DNA of 64,000 nt from Bathynomus jamesi (GCA_023014485.1 JAJOZX010000486.1:529501-593500), one strand, 5' to 3'. Counted from the first letter of the stretch, positions 46,982-58,389 are shown. The notes: generated by a model not told the origin, from the sequence alone. A program made the numbers and translations.

Positions 46982-47660
46982 TATATAAAATATTATTTGT
47001 AATGTGTTATCATATTATGGCAGATTTTCATACAGGTGTTAATTTTCTAATGTCTTGGCCTATATCCGGCATATCCGGCCGGACATGACCCATATCCTGC
47101 CGGATACCGGATATTTCGCAATATCCGGTGCACCCCTAGTAAAGATGAAAAAATAAATGAGGTTGGCTTTGCTGCTGCAGAAAGCATCAGCACCAGTAAG
47201 AGGCCAGTGGTTTGGTTTGCTGAAAAAGAGTCAGATTTTACAGGTAAGATTCCTGCTTTTCGGGGTTAATTTAAATCGTATTTGGAAGGAGACATGCCCA
47301 TTCACTATTTTTCGAAAATGATTCCTGATGAGTTCTTAGATAAAGTTGTGTTTCAAACAAATTTGTATGCAACTCAGCGTGGAAAAGAAAATTTTAAGTT
47401 CACTGTAGCAGAATTAAAAGTGTTTCTTGGAATAAATTTGATGATGACTGCAAGCATAGTAGGCCAAAAAATTGGAACAAAAGTTGAAATCATTACAGAT
47501 AATATGAGATACACAAGATTTATGAAAATATGGAACTATATCCACTTTATTGACAGAGAAGAGGTCGTCCTTCCATCAATAGAACACCACCCATAAAACG
47601 AAAGGTGCATCATAAGGCAACATCTGAACTACGAAAAGATGGTGGTCCACACTTTCCTGT

Positions 47661-48124
47661 TGTAGTGAATACTCTTATTTTAGTTTCAAGATAAATGTTA
47701 ATTTTACCGTCTTGAATTTCGGAATAGTTATAAATTCATTTTAAATTAGTTACCCCATTATAATTCAATTGTGAACCACATTAATACTAATTTTATGTAT
47801 ACTATATTATTTTATTGTATGTAAACATAATTAATTATATATCACAATTGTCAGTTAATTATTTATATTCAAATATTTATTTTAATCTAATACCATGTCC
47901 ATTTTGCAAATAAATAATAGAAAACCAATGGTTATATTTTCCACCTTTGGTACTGTCGCAGTTTCGCCTAACGGACTCAATACGGCTAGTGAGATAATCA
48001 CTGGTTGGCACTTAACTAGCGGCAGTGCTTATGGCTACATCATCCAGGTTAACCTATACCGGATAGATGCGCTACGGTCCCAAGCCGTAGCTTGCCTAGG
48101 CCAACGACGACGACGTAACCAACA
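47661..48124 (+). repeat. 5' LTR of gypsy copy B
   Basis: Begins TGTAGTGAATACTC and ends accaaca; it includes the LTR-internal ATG frame starting at 47895. Confidence 0.95.
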
Positions 48125-48463
48125 ATTGGTGACCCCGGAGCTGGATTACCCCTTCTACCCGAACGACTAGGACTAGACTGTAATGTCGTTCGTGCCCATC
48201 ACCCCCTTCACCCGAACGACTAGGACTAGACTGTAATGTCGTTCGTGCCCATCACCCCCTTCACCCGAGCGACTAGGACCAGACTGTAACGTCGTTCGTG
48301 CCCACCACCCCCTTCACCCGAGCGACTAGGACCAGACTGTAATGTCGCTCGTGCCCTCTGCCCCTCACCCCTGCCCGTGCGTTCTGTGCCTGCGCTCGTC
48401 TCAACCTCCACTCCTTCGTTGGGAACTTGTCGTCTTGCTTGTACGTCAGCAAGCATAGGAGAG

Positions 48464-49226
48464 ATGCCTGACGACGCTGGTGCCATCTCCCACTTGAGCG
48501 TAAAGCTCCCCGTCTTCTGGCCGGGTGATCCATTTATTTGGTTCCACCAAGTGGAATCACAATTCAACTTGGGAAGGTTCACCGCTAGCAGGACAAAATA
48601 CGATCATGTTTTGTCCTCTCTACTACCGAGCATCATCTCTGAAGTCCGTGACGTCATCGTATCTACTTCCTCGAGTGAGGACCCATACAACGATCTGAAG
48701 TCTGCCATCCTGTGCCGCACCACTGTCTCCGAGCGTGAGAAACTACATCAGTTATCTCAAAAAAGAACTTGGAGACCGTAAGCCCACTCAAATGCTGAGG
48801 GCTATGCAGTGCGCTCTAGGCGAACGCGCACAAACCTTCGATAAGGACATCTTTAGACAGTTGTTCTTGCAGAAACTTCCTCCATCAGCTCAGCGTGTCT
48901 TGGCCACTATGGATCCTGCTACTCCAGTTGATAAACTAGCAGAAACTGCCGACAAAGTAGTGGAGATTGACACAGCTCCGGTCAACAACGTGAACACACA
49001 ATCGGAACTGGAGTTGAAAGTGAAAGAGTTAAGTCAACGACTCAACCACGTTTGTTCTCTGCTACAAAATCAACGGCAAAGAAGCCATTCTCGGTCAAGA
49101 TTTACGAAGAGGCATCGTTCGAGTTCCGGGAAGATCTGCTTCTACCACTCGAAATTTGGAAAAAAGGCTAGGAAGTGCATCTCCCCTTGCAATTTTTCGT
49201 CGGGAAACCCCAGCAGCGAGTCCTAA
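48464..49226 (+). pseudogene. gag: Gag of gypsy copy B, frameshifted
   Basis: Same protein as in copy A, with start ATG at 48464. An indel near 48755 (cagttatctcaaaaaagaac against cagttaatctcaaaagaagaac in copy A) splits it into frames 48377-48781 and 48735-49226. The zinc-knuckle-like CFYHSKFGKKARKC and the TAATG overlap with pol are kept. Confidence 0.9.
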
Positions 49227-52200
49227 TGGCGTCTAGTACTCGCACTGCCAACCTGTTATTCATAAAGGACAGGAACTCTGGTGTCAATTTCTTGGTTGAT
49301 ACCGGAGCGTCAGTCAGTGTATTCCCTCAAAAATCTGGTCATAAGCACTCTGAATCTCCGCCTCTATACGCTGCTAACGGTTCACGCATACCCACGTACG
49401 GTACTCAGTCGCGTGAACTAAACTTGGGCCTTCACCGATCCTTCAAGTGGATTTTCATCTGTGCTCAAGTGCAGCATCCCATAATCGGCGCTGACTTCCT
49501 CCAGCATTTCAAACTCCTGGTGGATCTTGACAAGCGACGCTTATGCGACCAGGCCACACTGCTTTCTGTTCTTGCCAAACAGGTTGCCCTTCCGGACGCC
49601 TCGAACTCTGCACTTTCCCTCGTTCCCCTAATTCCATGTACCAGTGCCTTTTCCAGCGATATCCAGGAATTCTTCAACCGATGCAGATGGGTGATACCAT
49701 TAAGCACACCATTACCCATCACATCACAACAAAAGGTCCCCCTGTGTTTGCAAAACCCAGACGTCTTGCCCCGGACAAACTGAAAGCTGCCAAATCGGAA
49801 TTCCAGCTTATGCTGGATCTTGGGATAATAAGACCTTCCAAAAGCAGTTGGTCCTCTCCCCTACACCTGGTCCAGAAGAAGTCAGGAGACTGGAGACCAT
49901 GTGGGGATTACCGATTTTTGAATTCGACAACCATCCCGGACCGATATCCGGTACCAAATGTCCAAGACTTTACTTCTCTTCTCCACGGCAAATCTATCTT
50001 CAGTAAAATAGATCTCGTTAAGGCTTTCCACCACATTCCCGTAGAGCCTTCGGATATTCCCAAGACTGCAGTTTGTACACCATTTGGGTTATTCGAATTT
50101 TTGAAGATGCCGTTCGGGCTACGGAATGCTGCGCAAACCTTTCAGAGGTTTATAGATGAGGTCACCAGAGGCTTAGACTTTGTTTATGCCTACATCGATG
50201 ATTTGCTTGTGGCCAGCTCAACGGAAGAGGAACATAAGGAACATCTTTCACTCCTCTTTCAACGCTTAGAACAATACGGTGTTACTATTAATGCATCTAA
50301 GTGTGTGTTTGCACAGCCAACCTTGGAATTTCTTGGTCACACGATTTCGCAGCACGGAATTACCCCCCTTCAGGACAAGTGTGAAGTGATAAAAAATTAC
50401 CCTATGCCAAGTAATCAGCGTGAGTTACGTCGGTTTCTAGGTTTGGTAAATTATTACCACAAGTTCATTAAAAACTGTGCCAGTGTTCTTGCTCCTCTAC
50501 ACGCTATGATCACACACAAACGCAAGGTAACGAAATTGGTATGGTGTAGCGATAGTTTACAGGCGTTCGACAATGCCAAAAATGCTATCAATAGTGCATT
50601 GTCTTTGTCATTTCCTATCAGTGATGCCCCCCTAACTCTGACGGTCGATGCATCAGATGTTGCGATCGGTGGAGTGTTGGAACAAACCATTAACGGTCAA
50701 CAAGCACCCATCGCGTTTTACTCGAAAAAGCTGCAGCCAGCCCAAACGCGTTATAGTGCTTTCGGACGTGAACTTCTTGCTATTTACTTAAACGTGAAGC
50801 ATTTTCAACATTTCCTTGAAGGCCGAGAGTTTTGTGTTTTTACCGACCACAAACCTTTGATCACTGTCTTCAATAAAAACAGCTGTAACCACTCTCCCAG
50901 AGTCATCAGGCAACTCGATTATATCTCGCAATTTACCACAGATATCCGCCACATCAAAGGTGTCTTGAACACTCCAGCGGATGCACTTTCAAGAATAGAG
51001 ATTACTTCTGTTACCCTCAGCTCTACACTGTGGAATGCTATTGCACAGGATCAAGTAAGGATACGGAACTACAAGACCTGCTCAGAGAAGACTCCACTCA
51101 CTCACTTTCCCTCAAGAAAATGAGTATGCCAGGATTGTCTGTGCCCCTCTATTGCGACGTATCAACAGCTGCTATTCGCCCTTATGTCCCTCCATGTCAC
51201 AGACAAGCAGTCTTCACGGATCTTCATAAGCCCTCCCATCCTGGTATCCGTGCTTCGCAACACCTGGTTACCTCTCGCTTTGTTTGGCCCTCGATGCGGA
51301 AGGATGTCAAACATTGGACCAAAACGTGCCTTGCCTGCCAGCGTGCCAAAGTCCAAAGGCAACCAGGTCCCCCTTTGACGCATTTCCGCCCCCATCCCAG
51401 CGATTTGAAATAATTCATGTAGACATTGTTGGCCCTCTTCCAGTGATTCAAGGCCAACGTTATCTGCTCACCTGTCTCGACCGCTTTTCCAGATGGCCTG
51501 AAGCCATCCCACTTCCTGATATCCAAGCGGACACTGTTGCAAGAGCCTTTCTTCATGGATGGGTATCAAGATTTGGATTGCCGACAAAAGTCATCACTGA
51601 CCAAGGTCGCCAATTTGAGTCTTCGCTTTGGAAGAAGTTTACTAGCTTGTTGGGTACAGTACATGCGCATACCTGTGCGTATCATCCGCAAGCTAACGGC
51701 CTCGTCGAACGCTTCCATCGCCAGCTGAAGTCATCCCTTATGTGTCACGAAGACTCCCATTGGATGGATAAGCTTCCACTCGTGTTGCTTGGTATTCGCT
51801 CTGCATTTAAGAGTGATCTGAAGACTACAGCGGCCGAACTAGTCTATGGAACAACACTGCGGCTACCAGGTGGCTACTTCACTGCAGGGGATAAGTCATG
51901 TGATCCTACGGAATTCGCTCAAACACTTTCCTCTCACATGCAGTCCCTTCAGCCTTTCCCCCTCGATTGACTAGCCAACAGAACATCTTTGTTTCCCAGC
52001 CCTCCAGTCTTGCACCCACGTTTTCGTTCGTGTACCTGTCCCAAAACGGCCTCTCCAATGTCCATATGACGGACCCTATGAAGTTCTCCGACGTACGCGC
52101 AAATCATTTCTCATCCAGCGCGGTTCCAAGGTCGACAAGGTTTCTATCGATCGTCTTAAGCCTGCGTTTTTGGAATCAACCTTAAGTGAGGTACATGTAG

Positions 52201-52247
52201 CTACCAAAAAGGTCCAGAGGAAATCAGTGTCGTTCGGAACTCTTTGA
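49224..52247 (+). pseudogene. pol: Pol of gypsy copy B, frameshifted
   Basis: Protease is intact here ([13 protein letters not shown], about 49290-49330). A 1-base deletion near 49625 shifts the frame before reverse transcriptase. RT and RNase H are then open in one 526-residue frame (49543-51123), with [12 protein letters not shown] and [11 protein letters not shown] 1-base loss near 51055 and an insertion region near 51360-51410 disturb the integrase finger and linker. The integrase core (VDIVGPLPV, ITDQGRQFES, YHPQANGLVERF) is open in 51284-51970. A further 1-2 base loss near 51955-52000 shifts the C-terminus, ending at 52247. Confidence 0.9.
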
Positions 52248-52270
52248 ACTTCCTCTCTGGTGGGGGAGTG

Positions 52271-52735
52271 TGTAGTGAATACTCTTATTTTAGTTTCAAG
52301 ATAAATGTTAATTTTACCGTCTTGAATTTCGGAATAGTTATAAATTCATTTTAAATTAGTTACCCCATTATAATTCAATTGTGAACCACATTAATACTAA
52401 TTTTATGTATACTATATTATTTTATTGTATGTAAACATAATTAATTATATATCACAATTGTCAGTTAATTATTTATATTCAAATATTTATTTTAATCTAA
52501 TACCATGTCCATTTTGCAAATAAATAATAGAAAACCAATGGTTATATTTTCCACCTTTGGTACTGTCGCAGTTTCGCCTAACGGACTCAATACGGCTAGT
52601 GAGATAATCACTGGTTGGCACTTAACTAGCGGCAGTGCTTATGGCTACATCATCCAGGTTAACCTATACCGGATAGATGCGCTACGGTCCCAAGCCGTAG
52701 CTTGCCTAGGCCAACGACGACGACGTAAACTAACA
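52271..52735 (+). repeat. 3' LTR of gypsy copy B
   Basis: Preceded by the purine-rich ggtgggggagtg. It ends in aactaaca followed by the CTGT duplication. Confidence 0.95.
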
Positions 52736-52751
52736 CTGTGAAGACAAATGA

Positions 52752-53186
52752 GGGGTCGCGCGTCTTAAGATACCTAAGCGCCACCACAGGCGAAAACGTG
52801 TTTTTGATGGATATCACTATTTTCACTCTTCTTCTATCGCGTGGTTTGGGTTATAATGACCTTACTTACGACACTAGAAGTATGGTTGAAAACCTTATGA
52901 AGCGAACTACTTTTTTCACCTCTATCGCCAGCCAAACGTTCACCCAAAGTTCGGCATAATAAGACAATCAAAAAATTTAAAAAAATATATAAAATATAAA
53001 ATATGAAAATCTATTCCAAAAATTCAACATCTTCATTAGTATACTTAGAACTCTAATTTAGCCAAACATGAACGCTCTAGCTCAATTAATAACAGAGATA
53101 CTATTGCGACAATATTGCTGAACTTTGGAGGCGATTTCTGGCGAATTTTAATTTTGGCGCTTAGGTACCTTAAGACGCGGGACCCC
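52752..53186. mobile_element. Foldback element, GGGGTC ends, in piggyBac
   Basis: A 435-bp element with arms GGGGTCGCGCGTCTTAAGAT (left) and the complement of GGGGTCCCGCGTCTTAAGGT (right), continuing through acctaagcgcc. Flanks acaaatga (52744-52751) and tcaaatga (53187-53194) match at 7 of 8 positions. Removing it rejoins piggyBac coding sequence in frame. The interior has no gene and lacks the cctaacc core of the other foldbacks. Confidence 0.75.
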
Positions 53187-53363
53187 TCAAATGATAAATA
53201 TGCTTCAAGATGTCATTTATACTCCTGCAAAAGAAAAACCCGTTATCGGTGTAAACGATGCAATGAACCACTTTGTCCGGAATGCTTTGAAGCATTTCAT
53301 ACCTAAGCATAAGGCTTAACTGGCATTTTGCTTCGAAACACGAAAGAAAGCACTTATTGAGCC

Positions 53364-53368
<5 letters not shown>

Positions 53369-53408
<40 letters not shown>
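53369..53408. repeat. (TA)n microsatellites near the piggyBac 3' end
   Basis: TA run here and a second at 53536-53575, both between the piggyBac stop codon and its right end. Confidence 0.9.
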
Positions 53409-53534
53409 GTCTTTGAGAAAGTTTTTTTTCATATCCAAAGATTTTGTTTCTTATTTTCAATATGGCCTCAAATGAGGACAATATTTGAATAAAATGGAAT
53501 TACGTTAATAAAAAAAAGGCTAATAGTTTTTGTT

Positions 53535-53590
<56 letters not shown>

Positions 53591-54067
53591 CATGTATTTA
53601 TACATTTACACGCCACAATCTTTTTGAAAGCTGTACCGGAAGTGTCTTTTCAAAATAAATGTGATATTTTCTTGTTGTATGCTATCCCTTTACATAGAAT
53701 TTCCATTGAAAATATGTTTTAAATAAAAAACATAAAAAATATGACCGAGAGGGCTAATGTCCCATCAGAAATAATAATAATAATAATAATAATAATACCA
53801 TATTGAATTGCAACTTTTTTACAAATGCTTCTCCATCTTTCATAGAAATTTAGTTTAGATATCAGGAAAGGAACCCAAAATGTTTGTAATTTAAATGCCT
53901 ATTTACTCAAGTATTTGATTATAAATACTAATAAATCTTATACTTTTTGATTTGAACAAAACTATTCGTTAACGAAACGATTAAGAAAGTTGGTAATTTT
54001 GCGAAAACTGAAAATTATTGTTTATATTTCGTTTCCTTTGGTTTGTGGAACATTTTAAAAATAATTT

Positions 54068-54259
54068 ATCGTATTTCCCGGCGTATAACGCGCACTTTTT
54101 TTTTCCCCAAAATACTCCAAAAATCACCCTGCGTTAAAATGAACTCGTTAAAATTGTACATATGAAGTGAGGTAGGAGGTATATTTTTTCTTAAATTTTT
54201 ATTTTCCTAAATTTTCTCTTCAAAATTAGGGTGCGTGTTATACGCCGGAAAATACGGTA
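54068..54259. mobile_element. MITE with CGTATTT...GGCGTATAACGCGCAC ends
   Basis: Left CGTATTTCCCGGCGTATAAC and right complement CGTATTTTCCGGCGTATAAC, about 190 bp apart, with further matching gcgcac/acgcac bases. Short elements with this GTATTTnnCGGCGTATAA terminus are common in animal genomes; the superfamily is not decided here. Confidence 0.6.
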
Positions 54260-54494
54260 GTTTTAAGATTTTATTTTTTATTTTTTAGTCACTCTATTGT
54301 TTAATTGGTTATTTTGCTCATTTTTATAATGTCAACAAGGGTATAGTGGTTTAAACTTTATGGACAAATACTATTTTGACTTTCATTAACTGAATTTTGG
54401 CTTCTGGAAACGGGTCTAGTCAAATGCATCACTGGTTCACCTTTCGCCCCCTTTCTTTTCCATCTGCTCAGTCGTGAATCCTGGGCGCTCGGGC

Positions 54495-54745
54495 GTAGCA
54501 AATTTGGTACTTTTGCATTATCCTCCCAACACTATTTTTTTTTTAACGGCTAACGCCTGCGGCAGGCTGTTTTTACCGTAACCTAACCTAACCTAACCAA
54601 ACCTAACCTAACCTAACCTAATACCAACACTAATTTTTTTTATAATGGAAGGAAAATAAAGTACCATAACCAAAACCAAACCAACATTATATAAAAAAAT
54701 TAGTGTTGGGAGGATAATGCAAAAGAAGCGCAAATTTTGTTAATT
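54495..54745. mobile_element. Foldback containing (CCTAA)n
   Basis: cttttgcattatcctcccaa...cactatttttttt at the left is mirrored by aaaaaaattagtgttgggag...gataatgcaaaag at the right, with looser pairing of gcaaattt outside. The interior carries the CCTAA array at 54579-54622. Confidence 0.65.
54579..54622 (+). repeat. Interstitial (CCTAA)n telomere-like repeat
   Basis: About eight CCTAA pentamers with one imperfect unit (ccaaa). The complement TTAGG is the standard arthropod telomere unit. It lies within the foldback at 54495-54745. Confidence 0.75.
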
Positions 54746-55058
54746 TTTATTTAGTATTATTGAATTTAAGAGTGTGTAATCATAGTGTAGTAAAAGGAAT
54801 TTAATATTATTATTTTTAATGGCATTAATTAGTCCTTAATCAAATATGATTTTTAATTTTCTCTGTTAATTAAAATGTTATAAAATGAAAATTGTTTTAA
54901 ATCGTTATTTATTTGACGAAACAAACTGAGTTTAGGCTTAAAAAAGCGAGAGATAAGAATTAAGTGTTTTATAAGGTAACCAATCGTGTAAAAGCTCGCA
55001 GCTATACCTTATTTTCACCAATAACAAAACGCCTACAAAAGGGTCCTATGAGAATCCC

Positions 55059-55531
55059 GGATCAATGAAAGAAAGCCACCCCCAAACGGGTCGGGGGGTG
55101 GCTTTCTTTCATTGATCTAAGTTATTTAGGTAGGTAGGTTATTTAGGTTAGGTCTTGTACGTTGGTTTAAATATAAGAATCACTACTAGATTGGATCCAC
55201 GTTATGTATTTATGGAGCGAAAATATCACGAAAATATCACGACTTAACCTAACCAATTATCAAGGGCGTACAGTTTACCTAACCGGGCATTCAATTAACC
55301 TAATTAGTTGGTAAGGTTAGGTTAAGTCGTGATATTCTTTCTCCATAAATACAATTTTTTTTTATTTAACATTAATCCTTATTACTAAATAATAAACAAT
55401 TTCTCATGAACGTCTTTTTACTTACATTCTTTACTTTAGTGATTTGGGGGGGGGGCATTGTTTACTTGATCATTTTTTAGGGTAGCATCGTTTACTAGAA
55501 ACTTTTGGGGGTGGCTTTCTTTAATTGATCC
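55059..55531. mobile_element. Foldback element, GGATC ends, 8-bp TSD
   Basis: Arms GGATCAATGAAAGAAAGCCA (left) and the complement of GGATCAATTAAAGAAAGCCA (right), both followed by cccccaaa, with a perfect duplication AGAATCCC (55051-55058, 55532-55539). A third, inverse copy of the terminal sequence follows the left end at once (55094-55121), making a terminal hairpin. The interior at 55216-55340 carries the cgacttaacctaaccaa ... ggttaggttaagtcg core shared with 6727-7314. Confidence 0.8.
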
Positions 55532-56051
55532 AGAATCCCTATTAGAATAATTCCAGCAATTTTGTTTACCAGATCGCAAATTTCTTCCATTTGTTAAGGG
55601 GTGTAAAATATAATAAAACTGTAGCAAAATTATAAAAAAATGTAAATTATAAAATGTGTAGAGGCTGGATAACGTAATACCAGTCATGTAAGTCCTCTCA
55701 CTCCCTCTCTCTCTCTTTATCTTTGTCTCATATATATATAGGTAATTTAACAGTTAATTCAACAGTTAATTCAAAAGCCCCCTCCCCCCACTCATAATTT
55801 AAAACTATCAATTAATAAATGTTTCAGAAAAGCGGTGTCTCAATCGCTTCTCTGCCACGCCGTTTAGAGTAGAAAATGGCGTTGTTTCGTCTAAAAATTA
55901 CCGTAAATACTACATTAGAACAGTAATTTGTTGATGTATTCAAAAATATAACCATTACATTTATGGTGGCAGTAATTCTTTCATTAAATTCTTTATGAAT
56001 TTAATACAAACCAGGTAATCCTTGTTTAAATTTATAATAGACTATAATGTA

Positions 56052-56496
56052 CAGTAACTCCCCGATTTACACGCCTGCCCCCCCGATTTGCGCGGTTTCG
56101 GATTAACGCTGTCCAAAAAATATTCAATTTTTTTTATAAGTAAATAAAAAAAATGTAAAAATATAAAAAAACGCGACAACGGAGTTAAGGCACTGGTGGT
56201 TAAGAAGCCAGCTCCCAGAGACCCTAATGGTGAGTGTTATTTTTTTGTATTTATTACATCTTATTACTAATTTTTACTTTTTTACAGATGAGTTTATGTA
56301 TTTATTTATTTAATATTATTTTTTGCCGATAATTATTATTATTATTATTATTATTATTTTGTATTTTATTTAATTTTTGGGGGTTATGGGGTTGGGGGGG
56401 GGCCAGTACTTAGCACATTGAATTATATGTTACAGTTTCCCCAATTTACGCGGAAGGTTCAGGAACGCATCTACCGCGTAAATCGGGAGATTACTG
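56052..56496. mobile_element. Pogo/Tigger-like MITE
   Basis: Ends CAGTAACTCCCCGATTTACA (left) and the complement of CAGTAATCTCCCGATTTACG (right), flanked by TA on each side. Internal gcgcggtttcggattaacgc and ttacgcggaaggttcaggaa echo the terminal motif, as in Tigger-group elements. It has an ATT trinucleotide run but no gene. Confidence 0.75.
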
Positions 56497-56702
56497 TACT
56501 CTCAATTTTCAGACTAAATTTCAGCTTCACTTAACGGTTCGTTTTCTCCTTTCCCTCTATTTCATTCCAGTTCCCCCAAAATGGGGGAATCCCCCTAGAA
56601 ATGAAGTGGTGGCAAGCAATTTTGTGCCAAATTTGTATTAATTTTCTTTTATCATTACGAACACGAAGGAATCTCATTTTAGTCTTTCATAGTCAATCTA
56701 CT

Positions 56703-56768
56703 GGGAGCAAGAAGCTTGACCTTCGTCAGAATGAACAATTTGGGCGGAAGCAAAACCAAGGTTAAGTA
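56703..56768 (+). mobile_element. SINE 3' fragment
   Basis: agaagcttgaccttcgtcag, then gggcggaagcaaaaccaagg, is nearly identical to 23109-23165, the tail of the SINE at 22885. The tRNA head is absent. Confidence 0.7.
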
Positions 56769-57033
56769 AAGTTATTATACTTTTGAAGAAGATTCGTAGC
56801 GTGTCCTAAATTTTATATTAAATTATCTTAAGAGAAATTGTTCATTATAAATGTCAAACGTTTTTGGTTTAAAACGTAAATTCCAGTTAATATAAATTTC
56901 GTTTACACGAACTTTAAAGACCGTTAAAATTTGTTCAAACTATTTTTGTTTTGGAATTAAACATGTTATTTTGTGTTATTTTGCTTGTTTATAGGCCTAT
57001 ATGTGTCGATATGATATATACACACATATACAG

Positions 57034-57075
<42 letters not shown>
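57034..57075. repeat. (TA)n(GA)n microsatellite
   Basis: TA then GA run; its mirror image (CT)n(TA)n occurs at 57713-57769. Confidence 0.95.
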
Positions 57076-57709
57076 AATTTTTTCAGCTGAAGCAAAGTTT
57101 AGAAAACATTGAAATCATTCGGATAAAATTCGAATGTTTTGAAGTAACACGGTATGGGCCGTACTTAATTCATCCTTGCCAACATTTTAAAAAGCAAACG
57201 CGGTAGGATTTGTAATCAATGCCAGGGCGTCCGGGAGCGTGTCCCACCCCCGAAAATTTTTGAAAATCTATCTTTAAATGATGCACTCTGGCGCATTCTA
57301 AGCATAAAAGGTTTGATATTATTTGCGTGTTGTTCGGTAGAATAGCCTTCAAATCGGTAGCCTACCGCCTACATCGGTACAGTTGGCAAGTATATTAATT
57401 TACTCGTGTTTCAGCTACACGCTCGTAACCTATAGTGACCGGCACCGTCACCGTCACTCAACTGTCTCAACAGTGTAGGCTCATTGATTTCTATGTAGCC
57501 GCAATAGATAATTCTGTGAGCTCTACTGCAATAAGCGGAGTTCCCCCACAAATGTGTACGACAACTTATTTTTCCATACGCTGCGTCGCTGAAAGATACA
57601 TTAGTGGTACTGCTCTCGTCTATATTCAAGAACATTTTAAATATAGTAAAAATCAAAGATGTTGAAATAAATATTTATCCTATAACATTTAAAAAAAATT
57701 TTGGGAGCA

Positions 57710-57712
<3 letters not shown>

Positions 57713-57769
<57 letters not shown>
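57713..57769. repeat. (CT)n(TA)n microsatellite
   Basis: CT then TA run, inverse of the tract at 57034-57075. Confidence 0.95.
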
Positions 57770-57776
<7 letters not shown>

Positions 57777-57854
57777 AATTTGAGAATCTGGGAGTGGCAG
57801 CTTGAAAACGTTTTGAGTGTCCTTTAATCCGGTCATCAAAATCTGGCAACCCGG

Positions 57855-57892
57855 CTGAGGCTGAGGCTGAGGCTGAGGCTGAGGCTGAGGCT
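57855..57892 (+). repeat. (GAGGCT)6 hexanucleotide repeat
   Basis: Six uninterrupted ggctga/gaggct units. Open frames across it (Ala-Ser repeats on minus) are artefacts. Confidence 0.9.
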
Positions 57893-58389
57893 ATAGCATA
57901 CATTTCGTATTCATAGGTACTCTAATCCTCCGTTTGTATTCTTGTAAATCCAACAAGACATTTGCATATTGTGAAAAAATAGTTCAAAATTTTTATTTTG
58001 GCGTTGAAATTGTGAAAATTGAATTGTGATAAAAAAAATGGGTACGGAATTGGTTTGTACATTTGCGTCTGCTATAATTTAACGTGATTTGTTTATTTCG
58101 TTTAAGTACTGTGGTGGGCTTCTTAATTTTCACTCCATTATATTTTTACGGGTCTACTTTTAAGTACTATATATTTTTTTTGTGTTTCTGAGGTATTGCT
58201 TATGCTTGTCAGTTCTTCGATACATTTGCTCCTGCAGTGTGAGTCTACAACTATACTTACACCTTCGCCCCTATTGTTAGTCCTACATATATGGTATTTC
58301 GTGTATCCTTGGATGTTAAAAAATATCTTAGTATCATTTAACCAAGTTGCGGATACATAGATACAAATTTATGCCGTAATAAGTTTAGG

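Larger units (their letters stand above)
44124..47138 (+). mobile_element. hAT element nested in piggyBac
   Basis: A 3015-bp element with ends TAGGGGTGCACCGGATAT and its complement and a perfect 8-bp duplication GTAAAGAT (44116-44123, 47139-47146). Subterminal ccggatat/atatccgg repeats occur at both ends, as in many hAT families. It encodes a broken ZBED-type transposase. Confidence 0.9.
47661..52735 (+). mobile_element. Ty3/gypsy LTR retrotransposon, copy B
   Basis: A 5075-bp copy of the family at 12154-17231, inserted in piggyBac coding sequence with the 4-bp duplication CTGT (47657-47660 and 52736-52739). LTRs (47661-48124, 52271-52735) are nearly identical to one another, differing mainly at the very end (gtaaccaaca/gtaaactaaca), so it is younger than copy A. 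Its frameshifts are at different places from those of copy A, so they arose independently after a functional ancestor. Confidence 0.95.
43968..53306 (+). pseudogene. piggyBac transposase, core deleted, interrupted
   Basis: Pieces in order: an acidic N-terminal segment (ESEGSLSGSEDELWNPDDEE) to the hAT insertion point; after it EVGFAAAESIST and VVWFAEKESDFTG (47147-47256); after a stop, PIHYFSKMIPDEFLDKVVF and ELKVFLGINLMMTASIV (47282-47560). A frame change near 47560 leads into RKVHHKATSELRKDGG (to 47660), interrupted by gypsy B, 16 bp, and the foldback. The end is the cysteine-rich CHLYSCKRKTRYRCKRC...CPECFEAFHT, stop at 53304-53306, the C-terminal zinc ribbon of piggyBac. The region with the catalytic DDD is deleted between the YIHFIDRE and RKVHHK parts. 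A possible intron precedes 43968 (ttccag). Confidence 0.75.
43248..53753 (+). mobile_element. piggyBac element carrying three nested insertions
   Basis: Ends CCCTCTCAGTCAT (43248) and the complement of CCCTCTCGGTCAT (ending 53753) are each flanked by CTAA (43244-43247, 53754-53757), against the usual TTAA. Subterminal tggcctcatatgaggac (left) and tggcctcaaatgaggac (about 53463) also pair. Subtracting the hAT (44124-47138), the gypsy copy B (47661-52735), the foldback (52752-53186) and their duplications leaves about 1.96 kb. That remainder encodes the two ends of a piggyBac transposase with the middle deleted. A second similar end (TTAA then CCCTTTCAGTCA) lies 26 bp outside the left end, so the exact left border is open. 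Confidence 0.75.

Noticed and set aside
57637..57903. Ala-Ser repeat protein on minus
   Set aside because: Translation of the GAGGCT hexamer and CT microsatellite.
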